Origin: Pezicula radicicola
Taxonomy: Eukaryota > Ascomycota > Leotiomycetes > Helotiales > Dermateaceae
DNA: 64,000 nt
Assembly: GCA_003008705.1 (NCBI GenBank)
Contig: PDUO01000025.1
Span: 747,709 to 811,708, forward strand
Direction: 5' to 3'
The notes beneath the pieces are model-generated. The model was not told where the DNA came from and did no database searches. It worked only from the letters and a program-made list of their open reading frames with translations. Shown here in pieces: positions 1 to 10,104 of the stretch. Each line of letters starts with the position of its first letter. Position 1 is the stretch's first letter. The translations under genes and the position numbers were made by a program.

Positions 1-847
1 CTGTCAAGAGACCCTCAACTCCTGCCCAGTAGTACGGTGTTCCATCTGCGTACTGCGATTGCTTTGATGGACTTCCTTGAGAACCGGCGAAGACTTCAGG
101 ACTCCAGGTGTCTATATGCGCGTCGATATGGATTACAGATACCGGGCCGTAGACGGTGTGGAGTGCGCGAAGGATGGGCAATGAGATACTGTGGTCACCA
201 CCCAGAGCGACAATTTTGGGGTGGACTTTTCCTGTCTTTTTCTCCCTGTTCGTGGTGATGCGAGACGCGAGCAGAGATACTTACCTTGGAGGCTCGACTG
301 CCGAATTGTGAAGTCTTCACTTGCCTCTTCAGCAGGCGGCTGTACCATTCTTCCATCTGAGCGAAAGCGAGGCCATTGTCGAACGGACTGATGGGGAAAT
401 CTCCGCAATCAACTATGGAAACATTCTGTGCAAAGGGGTTGATGCTTTGTCGATAATTGTAATGACCACTACAAAAGTCTTTCAGTTCAGTATTCAAAAC
501 ATACTCAAGCATTATTCCAAAACTCACGCCAAAGCAGCAGCCCTCGAACCCTGTCGAATCGCATTAGGACCAAATCTAGTTCCACTTCGATATGACGTCG
601 CGGTGTCAAACGGAAGCCCAACTATCAAGATATCATCCACAGGACCAGAGTCAGTTAAGCATGTTGTGCTTGGTAGTTGGTGGAAGGTTGTGATGCCAGT
701 AAATGCGTAGGTCGCTGAAGGAGTTAGATCATACTTCTCGGCTTGATTTTGTCGGGCATTTGGGTCGATCGGTTGCTGAAATTTGTCCTGTACAGGTGAT
801 GCGAGAATTGTAGGCAAGAGTCCCAGAAGAAAGAAGCCTCGGAACAT
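1..847 (-). CDS. Agmatinase-like ureohydrolase (arginase superfamily), 5' part
   Basis: Ureohydrolases of this family cleave agmatine or a related guanidino compound to urea and an amine at a two-manganese centre. The start at 847 gives a hydrophobic secretion-type leader (MFRGFFLLGLLPTILAS). The motifs GGDHS and DAHID, both metal ligands in this family, are encoded in the last exon visible. My exon model is 847-528, 468-285 and 241 to beyond position 1. The second acceptor is the unusual one that keeps the frame (GAG at 244-242), leaving a 43-bp intron; a better-looking CAG at 234-232 breaks the frame. The C-terminal half and the second metal motif lie outside the window. Secreted agmatinase-like proteins are common in fungi, but the substrate is inferred from family only. 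Confidence 0.85.
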
Positions 848-1453
848 TGTTTGAGTTGCTATTTTCTTAACCAGATGATTGATAGCTGCGTGATATGACC
901 AGTGAGCAGCTGAATGTAGGTTTATATATTCTGCTCGACTGTTGCCATTAGCGTTTGTAATTAGTGTTCTAGGCTATTCATTCTTCTTTGGGTAGGATGT
1001 GATCGACTTGAGAGGATAATTGTAGTACTATATCACTAACATATGGGAACAATGTCCATACTGTAAATACTATTCCCGATAGGGAAAGAATAAGAACTCG
1101 ATACGCCGACCTAACTTGGCTAGATTTCGATTCTTGGGCACCCTCGGCACCGTCTCGCGATGAGGAATGACACAATTATGGGTCTTTACTGCTCCATGGT
1201 CGAAGCTGAAATCCTGACTATAGAGAAGACCACGGGTTGTTGAGTCAATTTGACCAGTGTCTTGATATTGCAAAAACCGAGATTCTTCAAAGTCTCCCTT
1301 GATCCTTGAAAAATTTCATGTGCTAATCAAAATATCATAACCGATCACCATGAATCAGTCTTGTATTCTTTCCCGACTGAAAATAAGTCGTATCGAATTA
1401 TCTATTCCGACACTTATATTCCCTCAACGTTAACTTTACCATGTCCAGACTCC
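848..1453. other. Intergenic region upstream of the agmatinase gene
   Basis: No supported gene. It holds the presumed promoter of the agmatinase-like gene near 850-960, then AT-rich sequence up to the 3' end of the MATE half at 1454. Confidence 0.5.
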
Positions 1454-1965
1454 TCACATATTTGCAAGCGACACCTTTGAGGCTACTTGTTCCCAGCGAA
1501 TGAGAGCCACACATAGAGTCTGAAAAGCGAGCAGCGCCAAACTACCAGATATGATCCCCAGCCATAACCCATACAGTCCCATCTCACAACGAAAGCAAAA
1601 GTATTGTGCTGAGGTCAATCCAACACCGTAGTATGCCACCAGATTACAGGCTCCAGAACGATGATTTTTTCCTGCTCCTCGAAGAATGCCGCCTGCACCT
1701 CCGTTCGCGAGATCCAGAATTTGAAAACTAGCCATGAGAGGAAGGATTCTTGCAGTATAGTCAATGACCGCTTTATCGTCTGTAAATATCTGCCCATAAA
1801 TGTGCCTTAAAGCCATGATCACGATAAATTCAGCTGAGCCAACCAAGCCTGAGAGCATGTATGGTACGCGAGAGGCATCTATAGCTCCACGAGTATTGTT
1901 GGACCCCAGGAGATTTCCAATACGATGACTTGTTGCAACGCCTAATCCTAACGAAACCGTTGTGA
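1454..1965 (-). pseudogene. MATE transporter, C-terminal half (separated from its N-terminal half)
   Basis: On the minus strand the sequence reads from about TTVSLGLGVATSHRIGNLLG through AIDASRVPYMLSGLV to a stop at 1454. This is the typical second half of a fungal MATE (multidrug and toxin extrusion) antiporter, including the conserved VATSxRIGNLLG region. There is no start codon. The frame is closed by a TGA at about 1973-1975, and no acceptor AG lies between that stop and the conserved sequence. The matching N-terminal half is on the opposite strand at 3028-3959 and stops at the homologous point (ATQSV), so together they make one MATE protein missing only a few residues. The half is otherwise undamaged, which suggests a recent break. 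Confidence 0.8.
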
Positions 1966-2401
1966 AATATTTTCAAGATCAAGAGATGAGGCATCCTTGG
2001 TTTGTGAACTGTCCATAGATGATAGAAGTCCAGTGTTGCTCCTCGAACTTAGCATATCCGAGGTGGCTACGGCCTTGGATATCTGCGGAGCCACAGCATA
2101 AACAAAGGACGTATCGTATGTCACTGGAATCAATCAGCATCTTGTGCCCATCCATAGAAGCTGACAAACTCTGACATGCGTGTGAGGAGGACACTTTGAC
2201 AACCCCAGGCCCGACGCTTCCGAATCGTGACTTCGTGAAGGGACGGCCACCCCAAGAAAGTAGTTTGTCGTAAGAACATGGTTGGCTAGCCTGCCTACAG
2301 TATCCGCAACTCGGTTTACACTCATCGCATTTTCTTCTCCTCTTACGGCAAGCCTGACAGCCCGAGCGGGAGCGTCGAACGATGGGGGCAGTTCCTGTCA
2401 T
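1966..2401 (-). pseudogene. Zn2Cys6 transcription factor, N-terminal DNA-binding part
   Basis: The start at 2401 gives MTGTAPIVRRSRSG followed by a GAL4-type zinc cluster (CQACRKRRRKCDECKPSC, then CGYC and QPC). The cluster has six correctly spaced cysteines and a basic linker and would bind DNA as a Zn2 binuclear cluster. After an intron of uncertain limits (around 2200-2130), a second coding piece carries a SFVYAV motif and a Ser/Thr-rich linker, reaching about 1970. There the frame runs into the MATE half and stops a few codons later at 1948. The regulatory domain expected next is found on the other strand from about 4040. As it stands, the gene can encode only a DNA-binding fragment without an activation or regulatory domain. 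Confidence 0.8.
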
Positions 2402-3027
2402 CTTGAATGAGGAAATCGTAGGCTACGGATATTTGATATGATAACGGTCTTGCATCGTGTGCAAAAGATTGAAATATCATTTATGCTAATAAGTTGAATG
2501 AGACTGGAGGATGGTTGAAATGAAATAAATGCCACGGCGCAGCAGGCGCCTGTTCATTCCCCATTAGGTATCGCTTGGTTTACCCCCTTGTCATCGCTTG
2601 TCATCGCTTGACTCAGGGGAAACCGCCCTTCTCTGCCGAAGGGTTTTATTATTGATTAATGAAGTGAGCACTCCGAGTCTGGTTGTCCTTCAGAATTCTT
2701 CGAATGTTGACGGGATTATTTCCAAGATAGATCCCTGAAAGCGGAATTGTATTACAGATAGGTTCTGTTAGGTTGACGGCCTCATACTTTGTCAATGTAC
2801 GCTGAAATTGCAGGATTCAACCTAGGTAGTCCTAATCGGAAATCAGTTTTGCCTATTCTTTCCCGTTATAGTAAGGTACATAATTGGTCTTACTTCACAG
2901 GTCTGTGGAATTCTTTAACGGATTCGTTTAGCATTCTTGGATTTGTACAGTATCACTTCGCCCTGATTTTTGCACACTCGACTGTTCACTCACGAAACAA
3001 CCACACTTTAACATCTCCTTTCATACA
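2402..3027. promoter_or_regulatory. Divergent promoter region between the Zn2Cys6 and MATE 5' ends
   Basis: This 626-bp region separates two divergent start codons (2401 minus, 3028 plus). It contains no convincing ORF. In both the present and the inferred ancestral order it drives both genes, since the inverted block carries both 5' ends with it. A short tandem repeat, TCATCGCTTG, occurs twice at about 2592-2611. Nothing here identifies a specific operator; self-regulation by the neighbouring factor is only inferred from the arrangement. Confidence 0.5.
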
Positions 3028-4007
3028 ATGAATGAACAATCGCCTCTTGTCTCTGCCCAACAGCGCGCAAAGAATAGCAAAATCACTGGCTATTACCTAC
3101 CCGAAATTTTGAGCCTCGCATGCGCTACGTTACCAATAGCACTGTCATTTGGTCTCCAGAATGCTGTTCAAGCATTCAGCATCTTGATGGTCGGGAAGTT
3201 GGGGACATTTGAACTCGCAGTAGCATCTTATGGCTATATGTTCGCATCCTGTACGGGGTCGATGGTTGCTATCGGAGGAGCTACTGCTCTTGATACTCTC
3301 TGTGGACAAGCTTTCGCATCTGAAGGCCGTCTCCGTAACCCACATATCCTTGGGATCTATCTCCAACGTGGCATTCTAGTACTCAGCATTCTATTCATCC
3401 TTGCGATACTACCACTATGGTGGTTTTCAGACTGCTTGTTCGTTGCTCTAGGACAAGAGCAAGACTTCGCTGTGGCCACTGGTTCTTTCTTGCGTTTTTT
3501 GATTCCAGCAGGACTGTTGCAGGTAGTCGCGGAGTGCCTCAAGAAATTTCTTCAGGTTCAAGGCCATAGTTATGCTGTTGGTTGGATTGTCTTGTGTGCA
3601 ACCATAATTGGAATCTTGATGAATGTCATCATTCTCCGAGTTGCAAACACTGGCATCTGGGGTGCTGCCTTGGCGACTACGATTTACCATCTCGCAACCA
3701 ACATCTTCTTGGTTCTATACGTTCTTTCGAATACCACAATCAGAACAGCCATCAGAACGACTAAGGAGGTTTTCGTGGAACTAAAGCCGATGATCAAGCT
3801 CTCACTCATTGGAATACTCACTGTCGCCACGGAATGGTGGAGGTATAATAGATTGACTATTTTAGATGAAAGCAAATACTGATTACGCTATATAGTTTTG
3901 AAATCCTCGCAATGATGGCAGCAAGACTCGACTCGGTCTCTATTGCTACACAAAGTGTTCGTCCTTCTCCCAAAGCTCAATTGGTTTCCTCGCTCACTAT
4001 GACTTAA
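3028..4007 (+). pseudogene. MATE transporter, N-terminal half ending in a foreign tail
   Basis: MATE transporters export organic compounds in exchange for H+ or Na+. Exon 1 (3028-3842) starts MNEQSPLVSAQQR and encodes about seven hydrophobic segments, ending LTVATEWW. A 53-bp intron (3843-3895, GTATAA to TATAG) leads into SFEILAMMAARLDSVSIATQ, the conserved mid-region of the family. After ATQSV (3959) similarity stops. The frame adds about 15 unrelated residues and ends at TAA (4005-4007). The missing half is on the minus strand at 1454-1965. The reading frame is intact up to the break, so a truncated membrane protein could still be made, but a half transporter is unlikely to work. Confidence 0.85.
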
Positions 4008-4899
4008 GATTTTGATGGCGTCAGACTTGATCTTCACAGTCTAAGACCTACGAGAATGAGTCAAGTGAAGTAGAACCTGTCGAAAGTTCTTTGGCAACAT
4101 GTTCTGAAGTTGGGAAGAATGGTCTTACGCGAAATCCAAGTGACCTTTCTTGGATACCAGTCCAATACAGATTTTTGTTACATCATTTTCAGGAAAAGAT
4201 GTCACTTTCAGTATCATGTCATCCTAGTGTGCAAGAAGGTCTTTGCTCGACTCTCGTTCCCATGGCCCTATGTTCTTCCCATCTTTTGGCATCTGTATTA
4301 TACCTGGCCGCTTGCCACCGATATTCCCTTGGAGCAACTCAAGATATGGTAGAGTTGGAACATTTGAAGGTTTCTAGCCTCAATCAACTACGACTTGCTC
4401 TCTCGAATACAAAAGGTGCCTTAGACGTTGTTACGAAGACAATTGCTATCGCATCTACATTGACTCTCTGCATGGCAGCGATTGTCTCGGGTGGCTCGAA
4501 AACAGAGCCTTGGAGAATCCATTTCGAAGGCGCAGAGTCTATGTGGACAGAATTGAATCAGATCATTTTCAATACCTCAAGGAATTCACCGGCACAGATG
4601 CCTTTCTTGAGACGTTGGTATGTCTCATTCAAGACGGTTGCATTAGCATGTTGTAGTACTCGTTTCCAAGGCCATAGCGCAGGTTCAATCAATCTCCCGA
4701 GAATTATCAGCAGCAAATAGTCCAGCTTTTAGATCAGTTAGAGCGCCATTTCGGAATGGGCAACGTTCGGACGGCACGGATTATGCTGCTCAAGATCTGG
4801 TCGCTTGAGGATCTCAGCACTGTAGGAGTAACAACAATAGAGATGGCATCTGTCATAGGTGAGAATTCCTAGACTGTCTGCCTTAGTAATTCTGGCAGT
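4008..4899 (+). pseudogene. Zn2Cys6 transcription factor, C-terminal regulatory domain (decayed)
   Basis: From an acceptor-like CAG at 4037-4039 the plus strand reads SQSKTYENESSEVEPVESS and continues through WIPVQYRFLLHHF, HLLASVLYLAACHRYSLG, IAIASTLTLCMAAIVSGG and WRIHFEGAESMW. This is the pattern of the fungal-specific transcription factor domain (Fungal_trans_2 type) found after a Zn2Cys6 cluster. There is no start codon and no zinc cluster. Near 4610-4700 the frame shifts and meets a stop at about 4718-4720, while homologous-looking sequence (QIVQLLDQLERHFGMG, LLKIWSLEDLS) continues in another frame to about 4860. The domain therefore carries damage in addition to being cut off from its DNA-binding part at 1966-2401. 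Confidence 0.75.
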
Positions 4900-5963
4900 C
4901 ATGCTAACTACCATACCAGGGGATATGTGTGATTTGCTTCCTTACTGACTGGACGATAATTGATCAATGAGGAGCCCTTTTACAGTTCAACCAATATTGA
5001 GATGAGGAGAAACTCCCATGTTCATCATCAGAGACGACGCTAGTGCAGATGGGGAAGTTATTTGCTATCTTCTCGGTAATATGGAATGGGGAAGAAAAGC
5101 CTTTTAACTCAGACGACATAATTTCGTCCAAGCACAAGCCGACAATTTCCTCTCAGTCTCTAGTATCGAAAGGTGATATCACAGTGGTTATGTTGCATAT
5201 TAGTAGTACCCCAGTGCCCTTCAAATCTTTTTACAACGACGAAAATTATCTAAATCAGGGACTTGGACTTTTCCACACCTTGAAATAACTCGCAATTTCA
5301 TGATGTCTGAAGGCAAGAAGTTTTCAGGGCTCAAAGACCTGCATACTGACTCAGCCAGCATCGCTGTCGCTGAATCTACAGAAGAACTCGATAGAAACTT
5401 CAGCTTTCTCAGCACCTGTTCTCTTGGTGTTGTTACAGGCAACACTTAGGCAGCACTTAGAGGAACCATAGTCAGCCTACGTACCAATTACTGTCAGATG
5501 GTGTGCTAGCACAGAAACATACTGTTGCCATCAATAATGGTGGTCCACCAGGAACAATTTACGGATTGTACTGCAACAAATTCTCTCATATATAGCTCTA
5601 AGATATAATTAATCTCATTAAACCCCCTTTTCCCCCCTTTCTCCTTAGTTTAAAATCCTTATATAAAGGGTAATCTGTAATATAATATACTATATAACTT
5701 ATACATACCATTATAATAGCGATTAAATTGTCTAAATATAGAAGCTACACTTGGAGCGAAAATCTATCCTTAACCAGAGTAGTATTTTTACATCCTGCCG
5801 ACACGTGCCCAATTTCCAGCGCCACATTTCTAATATTAACATACGCTAATTGATAGCCTCATAGGCTGCTTACCCCAGCTTGACTTGTTCTTCGGGACTA
5901 TGCGAATAGTGCCTGCGTCTCAAATACTTAAAAGGTACTGTCCGGTGCCAGCGGCAAACAAAA
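4900..5963. other. Intergenic, AT-rich
   Basis: Short ORFs occur at 5043-5288 (plus) and 5221-5445 (minus), but neither resembles a known family. The stretch 5580-5760 is strongly AT-rich with TATATA-type runs and may hold the promoter of the HET gene. I see no RNA gene or repeat. Confidence 0.5.
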
Positions 5964-8217
5964 ATGAATAGCAGATATGAAAATTCAGGTGCCTCGGCCA
6001 GTCATCCCAGTGAGGCTCCTTCGTGGCAATACGATGGCCGTAGCCAAGACAACAGAACTACTCTGCCATCAATGCCACAGAACTCATATTCATACGATAC
6101 AGATACAAGATCAAATGTCACACTATGCGTGACCTGCCAAAAACTAAGCTTTCCAAAGACTGGAATACCAGACGTTGATAGCCGGCTTAGAACGTACAGC
6201 GGAGCGGTGCCGCTTGGACGAATGGAGGACATCAGAAACAAATCCTGGTGTCCATTCTGCCGGCTTGTTGTAGCATCATGTCTGGATGGACCGTCTCCAA
6301 AGCCAATAGGAAAAGACACCCAGGTCAATCTTCTACCAATTCGAAATGGCTACACAGCATTTGAATCACCCCAGGGTACAGAGATCTGGTTTGTAGCTGA
6401 GGACGAAACATTAAACCCATGCAGAGATATCAGGAACGGTATCAGACCACGTTTGGAGAGAGAAATCAACATTTCACTATTAAAAGACTGGATGGTGAAA
6501 TGCAGAGGATATCATTCCGATGATTGTTTACCTATCACGCTTTCCTCTTATCCGGCCACGAGAACAGCTAAGTTGAACGTACTTCGAGCTGTGGATGTAT
6601 TAGAGAATTGTATTGTTCAAGTGCCCCTTCGTGCGAGATATTTGACACTGTCCTATATTTGGGGCGACTGCTCTTCTCTTCGGATTACCAAGAAGAATCT
6701 GGCCGACTACATGATCAAAGGATCGCTCAAGAAGGTTCGAGATAAGCTCCCACGAACGATCACCGACGCAATAGATCTTGTATATATGCTTGAAGAGAGA
6801 TATTTATGGATAGATACTCTCTGCCTGGTTTCTGACGATGAAGTAGATATGGCGCGTGGCATTTCTATAATGGATATGATCTACGAGGGCTCGAGCTTGA
6901 ATATCATCGCGGCAGCTGGTTTCGACGCAAATGCTGGACTTCCAGGTGTTCGATATGGATCTCGTCGAGGAATGCAGTATATTGAAGAGGTGCAACCGGG
7001 TGTGAAAATGGGGATCACTTGGGAAGTTGGACAGCACTTGGCTTCATCACGATATGCTACAAGAGGCTGGACGTGAGTGTTGGAATTGCCTCTATCGGCC
7101 GCCAGCTAATTGTTCTCAACGCAGATTCCAAGAACAGACCCTTCCGAAACGAAGTATCATTTTTACTAACGAACAAGTATATTGGCGTTGTAGGTTTACT
7201 GAATGGAGTGAAGCTACGACATGTGATACAGTGGCTACTGAAAATCACGGTGGCTCATCAGATCTCCTTCAGTTGGCCCTATCATTGAACGAAGACCCCT
7301 TGCATTCATACGAGACGCTCCTAATCTACTATAGTCGACGTAAGCTTACCCAGGAATCTGACACAATCAATGCTATGGAAGGTTTGCTCAACCGCCTTGC
7401 TCTACGACTCAACACTGGCCTTCTACAAGGCCTGCCTAGGGCAACTTTTGATCGTAGCATACTATTTGAAACCTTTGGTGACGAATCGAAAGATGGTTTA
7501 TCCCATCGTCGCCTTAGCTTTGCAAGTTATTCATGGGCAGGGTGGCGAAATAGGATCGACTATCCTTCGTCTAAAATATATTATGGAGGTGAAATAGAAC
7601 TTGACACTACTATTCACATGAACGAGTGGCTGGGAAATAAAACATGGATCATCTGGTATGAGAGCAGTCCGGAAGGGACCATCTCTCTAGTGTGGGATCC
7701 GGAAGCCGAAGACGCCCACCTCAAAGCCTCAAAGAATGACCTGAGATATCCCCAGAAACGCATCGGTCGTCTTCAGCGGTTCTCATCTTTGTGCAGCGAA
7801 TTCTCCACCAAACCATCACGCCGGAGTATTCCTCCACGGCCGTACCCTGTTCTTATTTTTTGGACGATGGCATTGTATTTCCCCGTTTTGTTGGTCAATT
7901 CTTCTTATAGCATCCTCGATCGAAACAACCAATCTATTGGCACCGTAGCAATGAAATGCGATGCGTCAAGCATTGAAAATAAGTTTATTGAGCTCCTCGT
8001 TCTTTCTGAATATGCAGGAAACAATCCTCTAGTAAACACGCAGAATTTTAGGAGAGGCATGGAGAAAGAGCAGGAGTGGAGTGGTTATTGGGTTTTAGCT
8101 GTGACGGAGGTTGAGGATGGGATTATGGAGAGGATTGGTCTAGGGAGGATTTTACAGAGTGCTCTGCCAACTTCATACGCGCCGGGTCCGGTGTGGAAAG
8201 AGAGTATACTTGGATGA
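5964..8217 (+). CDS. HET-domain (heterokaryon incompatibility) protein
   Basis: HET-domain proteins trigger cell death when genetically different hyphae fuse, or act in related fungal immune-like responses. Exons 5964-7072 and 7125-8217 flank a 52-bp intron (GTGAGT to GCAG) and give 733 residues. The HET core is visible at about residues 225-300: YLTLSYIWGD, LPRTITDAIDLV and YLWIDTLC. It is followed by the RGWTFQEQTLPKR element that spans the splice. The N-terminal 60 residues are low-complexity. An early CVTCQKL and WCPFCRLVV resemble the Cys pairs often found before HET domains. The usual acidic stretch after the WIDTLC motif is altered to LVSDDE. No NACHT or other effector domain is evident in the C-terminal part. 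Target specificity cannot be read from the sequence. Confidence 0.85.
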
Positions 8218-8355
8218 AGATGGCGGGATATCGTCCCCCGTGATGCTCGAGGCCTACTGCAGGCTCTTCTTCTATGCTTACACTAAGCTAATTATAATAT
8301 CTATTATTTCTTACGCATATTTTTATACTCGTTACGTAACTCGTACTGCCGTTAA

Positions 8356-9944
8356 TTCTTGATATCTGCATCGCTTGCAGAGCTAGCTTCGGCTATGCCA
8401 TCTTCTGCAGGAGGTTTGTGATCTCATCTAATGCATTTTTATGGCGTAATACATTAGCACAGTCTTTTACTAGGCAAGTATGACAAGCGGTCCCAAATAT
8501 GGACCTGTTATTGGATGGTACGCAGGGTGGTGGAACTTCTTCGCATAGTTGTTTGCAACTGCATCTCCGGTTTCCATTCTAGGTAATTAGTCAATCCAGG
8601 TATGTCACTTTGAATGAGCGCTACATTATTGAAACACATGGCTTATAGGTCTTGAAAAGATGTATGCTCTGTTTAATCCTTATTTCATGGTCTTGAAGTG
8701 GCAGACTTTTATTACCTACCTCATATCAACGTAGTTATGTTGTAGCGCTGTTCTTTTCGGTAACCGAGCTCTTCCACTTATAAAGAGCATCGGGTTATTT
8801 TCTATCCTAGTAGGCGTCTTGGGTACAATAATTGTCTGTGCAGTCATTCCCAGACGGCTACATGGTACCGATGCAAGCAACGGATTTGTCTAGACGGAGT
8901 GGAGTGATGATACAGGTTATTCAACCAATGGGCTTGTATTCTGCATGGGTATGCTGAACGGAGCCTTTGCAGTGGGAACTCCGGGTACGTCTATTTCATC
9001 TATAGAACTATAGTCAAACAAGAGAAGCGCTGATAGTATGCTTCGTAGATTGCGTCTCGCATGTAACAGAAGAAATACCAAGGTAAGTCTTATGTGACTT
9101 AAGCGAGCCGAGAAATACATCTAACATTGTATATTCCTGAACACAATGTTCCGAAGGCCGTTGCAGCATGATCTCTGATCGGATTCTTCACGCAAGACTA
9201 TATAGCCTGAGCCCTCTCGATTTGAAACTTCTGTATTAATCATCGTAGGACCTTTCTCTCCCTGATCTCGGTCTTCTACTCGATTTCCAATCTCGATGAG
9301 GTCCGAAATACCTCTCTTTACCCTCTCGCAGAAATCTATCGACAGGTAATAGGCTCAGCTGCAGGGGCACTCAGGCTATAAATCCCTATCTTTCTACCCA
9401 TAGTGCGCACGTTCATTGGTGTTATATCACTGTCGGTCGAATCCTCTGGACTCTCGCACGAGAGATGCTTACATCTTCAGCAAATTTCTCAGCCACATCG
9501 ATAACAAGCACAAAATCCCTTGAACGCACCGCTTGCCTCTGCTGCTATATGTACATTACTATGTATTATAACCCTTGGGTCATCCACAGCGTTCCAAGCA
9601 TCCGTTGGCTCCTTCATCACACTGGGCTCCCTCTCATATCTTGTAGCCATACTGCCTCATCTTTGTCGCGGTCGATGAAAAATAACTCCAAGTCTATTCT
9701 TATACAAGTTGCACTATGCCTTATGTTAAATGGTACTAGCTGTGTATACATGCTGTCTTTCACTGACATCTACTGTTTTCCATACTCTGCAGACTTTGAT
9801 TCGCACGGCATGAATTATTTGGGCGTCATCATTGGAGGTCTAACGCTTTTCATAAGTTTTATGTGGATTTATAAGAGATCAAAGGGTTATAAGGGAATGG
9901 TCATGTCCCAGATGGAACTATCAAAACTGCCTGTTACTTCATAG
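8356..9944 (+). pseudogene. Decayed APC-family amino acid/choline-type permease
   Basis: Fragments of one permease appear in order but in shifting frames: SLAELASAMPSSAGGL (about 8370-8417), PKYGPVIGWYAGWWNFFA (about 8493-8547), then IKSIGLFSILVGVLGTII (about 8786-8840). Next come WSDDTGYSTNGLVFCMGMLN (about 8900-8960), DCVSHVTEEIPR (about 9050-9085) and VGRILWTLARE (about 9433-9465). The last is a C-terminal NYLGVIIGGLTLFISFMWIY (about 9810-9870). These are hallmark segments of the fungal APC transporters (GABA/choline permease group). Stops and frameshifts separate them, and the first 80 or so residues are missing. The locus cannot make a full transporter. Several stops are TAG or TGA where the family has Trp, Gln or Arg, in line with G-to-A or C-to-T decay. 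Confidence 0.75.
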
Positions 9945-10104
9945 TTGGCGTGAAGGGCAGTTTAGATATGCATTGCATATGAATAATATCAAGACATGAT
10001 TATTAAACTACAAAACTCCGCCCCTCTATAAGATCCACCATTCTATGTCCTCTGTATATAATGCACCACCACCGGCTTTTTGTTTCCCTCAACATATACA
10101 TAGA

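Noticed and set aside
1948..2401. A fusion protein of the Zn2Cys6 domain and the MATE C-terminal half
   Set aside because: The regulator frame meets a stop at 1948 and the MATE half is in a different frame, so no continuous fusion can be read.
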